Positions 23,080 to 26,339 of a stretch of 26,339 nt of DNA are shown piece by piece; position 1 is the first letter of the stretch, and the number at the start of each line of letters is the position of its first letter. This DNA is from CAZCWX01 sp964502465 (GTDB lineage Bacteria; Desulfobacterota; Binatia; Bin18): assembly GCA_964502465.1 (NCBI GenBank), contig CAZCWX010000474.1:1-26339 (forward strand), read 5' to 3'. The notes beneath the pieces are model-generated. The model was not told where the DNA came from and did not search any database. It worked only from the letters and a program-made list of their open reading frames with translations. The position numbers and the translations under genes were made by a program.

Positions 23080-25134
23080 TCACTCCACCAGCGCCTTGAA
23101 CACGGCGTCCGATGCGTCCTTGTAGAACTCGATGTTGATCTTGGTCCACAAATCGTCTGGCAAGTCGTTGAGTTGGCGACGCGAGGCCACCGGCATCAGC
23201 AATGTCTGCGCCTGCTTATCGACGGCAAGCTCGGCAATGCGCACCGCGTTGGGAATCATCTCGATGGAGCCGCCGAGGTTGAGCGCGCCGACAACAATCG
23301 TCCCACCTCGCGTGTTGCGTCCGAGCAAAGCTCCACACAAAGCCACGAGCACCGGCAATCCAAGCCCTACCCCGGTTTTGTCTGCATCCATCGAGCGCAT
23401 CTGCATCGAGAACTCATGCTCGCGCGGGTTGCGGTCGCCAACCAGTTCCCTGGCACGCGTATAGAGGTTCTGCTCGCCGACTTTCACACTCTCACGGAAC
23501 GCCGGCGGAGTGGGCTGATTCAGGATTTTGACGCCGGCTCCGGGTCCGCTGGTGACTTCGATCCGGTACAAGCCCGGACCTGATTCAGGACTCCCGGTAC
23601 TGACAGCCCACACCTGTCCAGGCGGGAGTGGGTCGCTCTCGATCGCTTCATCGCTGTGTAGCTCAGGCGTGGAGACGAATTGCTCGACTCCTTCAGGACC
23701 AAGGATGTAGCTGAAGTGCGTGTTGCGGAACTCGCTCTTGAAGCAACGCTTCTGCTGTTCCTTCACCCGTCGCCGCGCTTCGAGCGCAACGCGCACGATC
23801 CATTCTAGGTCTTCGTCGGCAACCGGCGCTTCGGGATCAGGGAAGAGAAGCTTCGTGAGCCCACTCACCGACTTGTTCACCGCCTCGATGTCACGCCCGG
23901 AAAGGGCGCCGCCTAGGTGGACACGCTCCTGCATGACCGACACTCGATTGCCGGACCGCAGTTTGCTCCAGCACTCGCTGAGGAAGTCGCTCACCAGGCC
24001 GAAGTGGTCGGTCAAATGGTCGGTCGGATTCAGTTTTGGAAAGTCCCAGCCGGGAACAAAGGCGTGAAGACGGTCCATAAAGGCCGTGTCATTGCGCATC
24101 TCGGTCGGCAGCGTGCTCAGCAGGTGACCGATCTTCTGCTGCTGCTCGACGTCCACCTCGAAGTTGCCGACCATGACAATGCAGCCGTCGGCGCGGATGT
24201 TCTCCTTGCCACGACTGAACTGCCCTGAGGCCATGTAGCCTTTCATGATGTTGACGCCGTCTTTCTGGTCGAAGGAGACGCCCGATACCTCGTCGAAGCA
24301 GACGACATCGTACTGGCACACCAAGCCGCGCTGGCCGGTCGCGTTGTTGACGAACATTTTGGCGACCGTCGCCTTACCGCCGGAGATGAGATGCGCGTAG
24401 GGCGAGATTTGCTGGAACAAATGGCTCTTGCCCGTGCCGCGCGGACCAAGCTCGACAAGGTTATAGTTGCGTTCGACGAAAGGCACCATGCGCAATAGCG
24501 CTACGCGTCTCGCCCGCTCGGACAGGGCCGTGGGTTCCAGACCAATGGACCGGATGAGCAGATCAGTCCATTCCTGCGTGTTGAAGCTCTGGCGCGCGCG
24601 TGCCAGAACGTCGAGCACATCCGATTTCGACATCTGGATAGGTCGCAAGGAGTCGATGGCGAACGGACGTCCGCTCAGCTCTTGCGCGGTGACCGCGTCA
24701 TACGAGACGCTCACCTCCGCGTAAAACCCGTCGGTCAGCATACGCTCGTGGTCGCGCACGAGTTGGTCGCCGATGCGTACATCGCGCAACGCCAGGCTGG
24801 GCAGTTCGGCGACGTAACAATCGTTCTTCGCATCCAGACGCGTGCGCACGATGTCGATCAGTTTGACCGTCCCACTTTCTCGCGCGCGCGCCTTGAACAA
24901 TTCTTCCTCGCCAGTGCGCACCGTGCGGTCCCGCAGTTGTTTCTCGACGATCTCCAGACCCTCGGCAATTTCCTTCTCGTCGATGCTGGCGCAGTAGCGG
25001 CCGAGGAGAAACTCTACGACGTAGGTCGGCACCGGGTACTGGCGCGCATACTTCCGCACGAGATCCTTGCGCACCAAGTATCCATCGAAGACCGCTGCTG
25101 CCAACTGGTCGAGATGATCAAGGGTAATGCTCAT
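23080..25134 (-). CDS. brxL: BREX system AAA+ / Lon-like protein BrxL
   Basis: This 684-residue protein is the terminal gene of a BREX phage-defence operon. The N-terminal part (about 1-200) resembles the BrxL DNA-binding region. The AAA+ core has Walker A GPRGTGKS at 230-237, Walker B VVCFDE at 277-282, a sensor-like N324 and MRNDTAFMDRLHAF near 346. A Lon-type C-terminal fold spans about 575-684 (VGLGLPVLVALCGALLG, VGALNLGGSIEMIPNAVR). In the place of the Lon serine motif (GPSAG) it reads KTGVG, and the usual Lys after GGxKEK is not evident, so proteolysis looks unlikely. BrxL is an essential restriction factor in type 1 BREX. The ATG overlaps the pglZ stop (ATGA). Confidence 0.9.
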   Translation of the reverse strand: MSITLDHLDQLAAAVFDGYLVRKDLVRKYARQYPVPTYVVEFLLGRYCASIDEKEIAEGLEIVEKQLRDRTVRTGEEELFKARARESGTVKLIDIVRTRLDAKNDCYVAELPSLALRDVRIGDQLVRDHERMLTDGFYAEVSVSYDAVTAQELSGRPFAIDSLRPIQMSKSDVLDVLARARQSFNTQEWTDLLIRSIGLEPTALSERARRVALLRMVPFVERNYNLVELGPRGTGKSHLFQQISPYAHLISGGKATVAKMFVNNATGQRGLVCQYDVVCFDEVSGVSFDQKDGVNIMKGYMASGQFSRGKENIRADGCIVMVGNFEVDVEQQQKIGHLLSTLPTEMRNDTAFMDRLHAFVPGWDFPKLNPTDHLTDHFGLVSDFLSECWSKLRSGNRVSVMQERVHLGGALSGRDIEAVNKSVSGLTKLLFPDPEAPVADEDLEWIVRVALEARRRVKEQQKRCFKSEFRNTHFSYILGPEGVEQFVSTPELHSDEAIESDPLPPGQVWAVSTGSPESGPGLYRIEVTSGPGAGVKILNQPTPPAFRESVKVGEQNLYTRARELVGDRNPREHEFSMQMRSMDADKTGVGLGLPVLVALCGALLGRNTRGGTIVVGALNLGGSIEMIPNAVRIAELAVDKQAQTLLMPVASRRQLNDLPDDLWTKINIEFYKDASDAVFKALVE

Positions 25135-26339
25135 GAAGTTTCTCCGACGGTCGTAGGCTTTCGGTCAAGAACGTTGCCGGCGACATCAACGACGACCACG
25201 GTTGCAGCCGCTCCTTCGTGCGCATCGTCAGCAACCGCGAGGCTAGCTTCGCCGGCCGGACCAACCTCCTTGGCCGATGCCGCAATGCTGGTGGTCGGCT
25301 GTTTCCAATTTAGCCGCAGATCGACGCGTACTGACGGGTCGTTCGTGGTCACGCTCACCCGACAGCGCATGCCGCGCCATGTAACTGTCGTGATGCTGGC
25401 TGTAGTAGAAGCTCCGCCGCGCTCCACCATGAGATCAGGAACGATGCACTCCTGCGGACTCACGCCGCCGTGGGCGTACTCGTTGTTGAGGGTGAAGCAG
25501 GCGATGCCCGGCGGCGAAGCAATGCGGACCTGCAGGTTCCAGTGCCAGCTATGAATCGGCACGGCAGGTTTCGATTCCCCTTTCACCGTGGCGCAACGAG
25601 CCCATTTCGTTGCCGCCAGGTACGATGGCAGCTCGACGCGCGGTAGACCTCCGGGAAGCAGGAGCCAGCCGTGGTCGGTCACGACTCGCACCCGCAGCCA
25701 CCCACATTCAAGCAGACTGGTGATCCGCTCGATCAATGCCTCGATCTCCGTCTCAAGCTGCGTCGCGAGCCGGATACCCAGTTTATGCCCCAGCTCATCG
25801 AAGCGACCAGTCTCCACCCATGCGCTGACCATTCCGCTCTTCGGCGGTCGAGTTTCGTCGCCGAGTACGTCCATCCCTCGCTTGGCCATCTCGTCACGCA
25901 GGCGTTGCGCCGTGGCAGGTTGGTTTCCCGCACGGAGCTGCGGGGTGAAATCAATGACATCATCGCCGCCTTCGAGGGCATCATGAACGATGGTCGCGAA
26001 GGGCTTGGCTGTGGCCGTAACGGTTGGCAGCGGCGCAAGTCGATGTGCAAGTCGAGCGCGCAGACCCCTGGCTTCAAGCTGCTCCTTTAATATGCCGGCG
26101 ATGTCGAAACGCAGGCCATCGGCAAACACGACGCAGACATCCTTTTCAAGTGTGGTGCCGGTGACGAGGGTGCGTGCGGCGCTCTCTGCCGAAGCGACGA
26201 GGTCCTGAAAGTGACGAGCCGAAGCATCGAGCCACGGCTCGTACAGCGCCTTGACCACAGCATGCACGAGCGCGACATCCGCCGAGGCGCGCACCGGTCG
26301 CAGTGCATCAAGCGCAGCGCGATCACACTGCCAGCCGTC
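25131..26339 (-). CDS. pglZ: BREX system phosphatase-like protein PglZ, C-terminal part
   Basis: The frame is open to the right edge of the window, so about 402 C-terminal residues are visible and the real start lies outside. Features of the PglZ alkaline-phosphatase superfamily domain are VCVVFADGLRFDIAG (26140-26096; metal-site Asp), VVTDHGW with Asp-His near 25676-25671, and a third histidine in EYAHGGVSPQECIVP near 25470. The last ~100 residues form a beta-rich tail. PglZ is the hallmark of BREX; its exact enzymatic role is unsettled. The pglZ-brxL order with ATGA overlap matches type 1 BREX, so pglX, brxC, brxB and brxA are expected beyond the edge. Confidence 0.9.
   Translation of the reverse strand, partial: DGWQCDRAALDALRPVRASADVALVHAVVKALYEPWLDASARHFQDLVASAESAARTLVTGTTLEKDVCVVFADGLRFDIAGILKEQLEARGLRARLAHRLAPLPTVTATAKPFATIVHDALEGGDDVIDFTPQLRAGNQPATAQRLRDEMAKRGMDVLGDETRPPKSGMVSAWVETGRFDELGHKLGIRLATQLETEIEALIERITSLLECGWLRVRVVTDHGWLLLPGGLPRVELPSYLAATKWARCATVKGESKPAVPIHSWHWNLQVRIASPPGIACFTLNNEYAHGGVSPQECIVPDLMVERGGASTTASITTVTWRGMRCRVSVTTNDPSVRVDLRLNWKQPTTSIAASAKEVGPAGEASLAVADDAHEGAAATVVVVDVAGNVLDRKPTTVGETS

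Noticed and set aside
24682..25554. A 290-codon open frame on the plus strand across the brxL-pglZ junction
   Set aside because: It is antisense to two well-recognised genes, resembles no family, and arises from GC-rich codon use.

Overview
The window is a piece of chromosome from a Gram-negative (diderm) bacterium. It carries a complete Tol-Pal operon, lipoprotein signals, and undecaprenyl-PP and CDP-diacylglycerol synthesis genes. The gene order, the two-subunit iron-sulphur fumarase, the lactate-dehydrogenase-like malate dehydrogenase and the large one-piece Sdh membrane anchor fit an uncultured lineage of the old 'Deltaproteobacteria' or a neighbouring phylum. I cannot name the organism from sequence alone. 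Almost everything is on the minus strand; only tpiA and secG run on the plus strand.

Region by region, in transcription order on the minus strand. (1) About 26.3-23.1 kb: the 3' end of a BREX phage-defence operon, the C-terminal half of pglZ followed by complete brxL. The base composition looks more GC-rich than the rest. (2) 22.9-21.7 kb: the plus-strand pair tpiA-secG, convergent with BREX and divergent from tolQ. (3) 21.5-14.4 kb: tolQ-tolR-tolA-tolB-pal-cpoB, continuing without large gaps into ribF and rluD. A good sigma70-type promoter with a 14-bp palindrome over its -35 box precedes tolQ. (4) 14.4-12.9 kb: rho, with its own near-consensus promoter and a leader of about 195 nt with C-rich tracts. 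(5) 12.8-6.6 kb: the conserved translation and envelope cluster rpsB-tsf-pyrH-frr-uppS-cdsA-rseP-tsaB, with dxr absent from its usual place between cdsA and rseP. (6) 6.3-0 kb: a TCA-cycle block mdh, fumarase alpha and beta, sdhC, sdhA, sdhB and the start of sucC, in the order of consecutive reactions from oxaloacetate to succinyl-CoA.

Most genes are tightly packed, with ATGA or 1-nt overlaps at pyrH/frr, rpsB/tsf, tolR/tolA, sdhA/sdhB and pglZ/brxL, which implies long co-transcribed units. No intergenic stretch exceeds 300 bases. I saw no tRNA, rRNA, CRISPR array, insertion sequence or attachment site.

The points most worth a second look are four. The Sdh membrane anchor has two Cys/His clusters that could hold a membrane-embedded Fe-S centre. 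The BREX operon ends in a BrxL whose Lon-like domain appears to lack the catalytic Ser-Lys pair. The tolQ and rho control regions are unusually readable. A heptad-repeat and hairpin element lies between sdhB and sucC. I found no clearly new multi-gene system; BREX is a known one, cut by the window edge.
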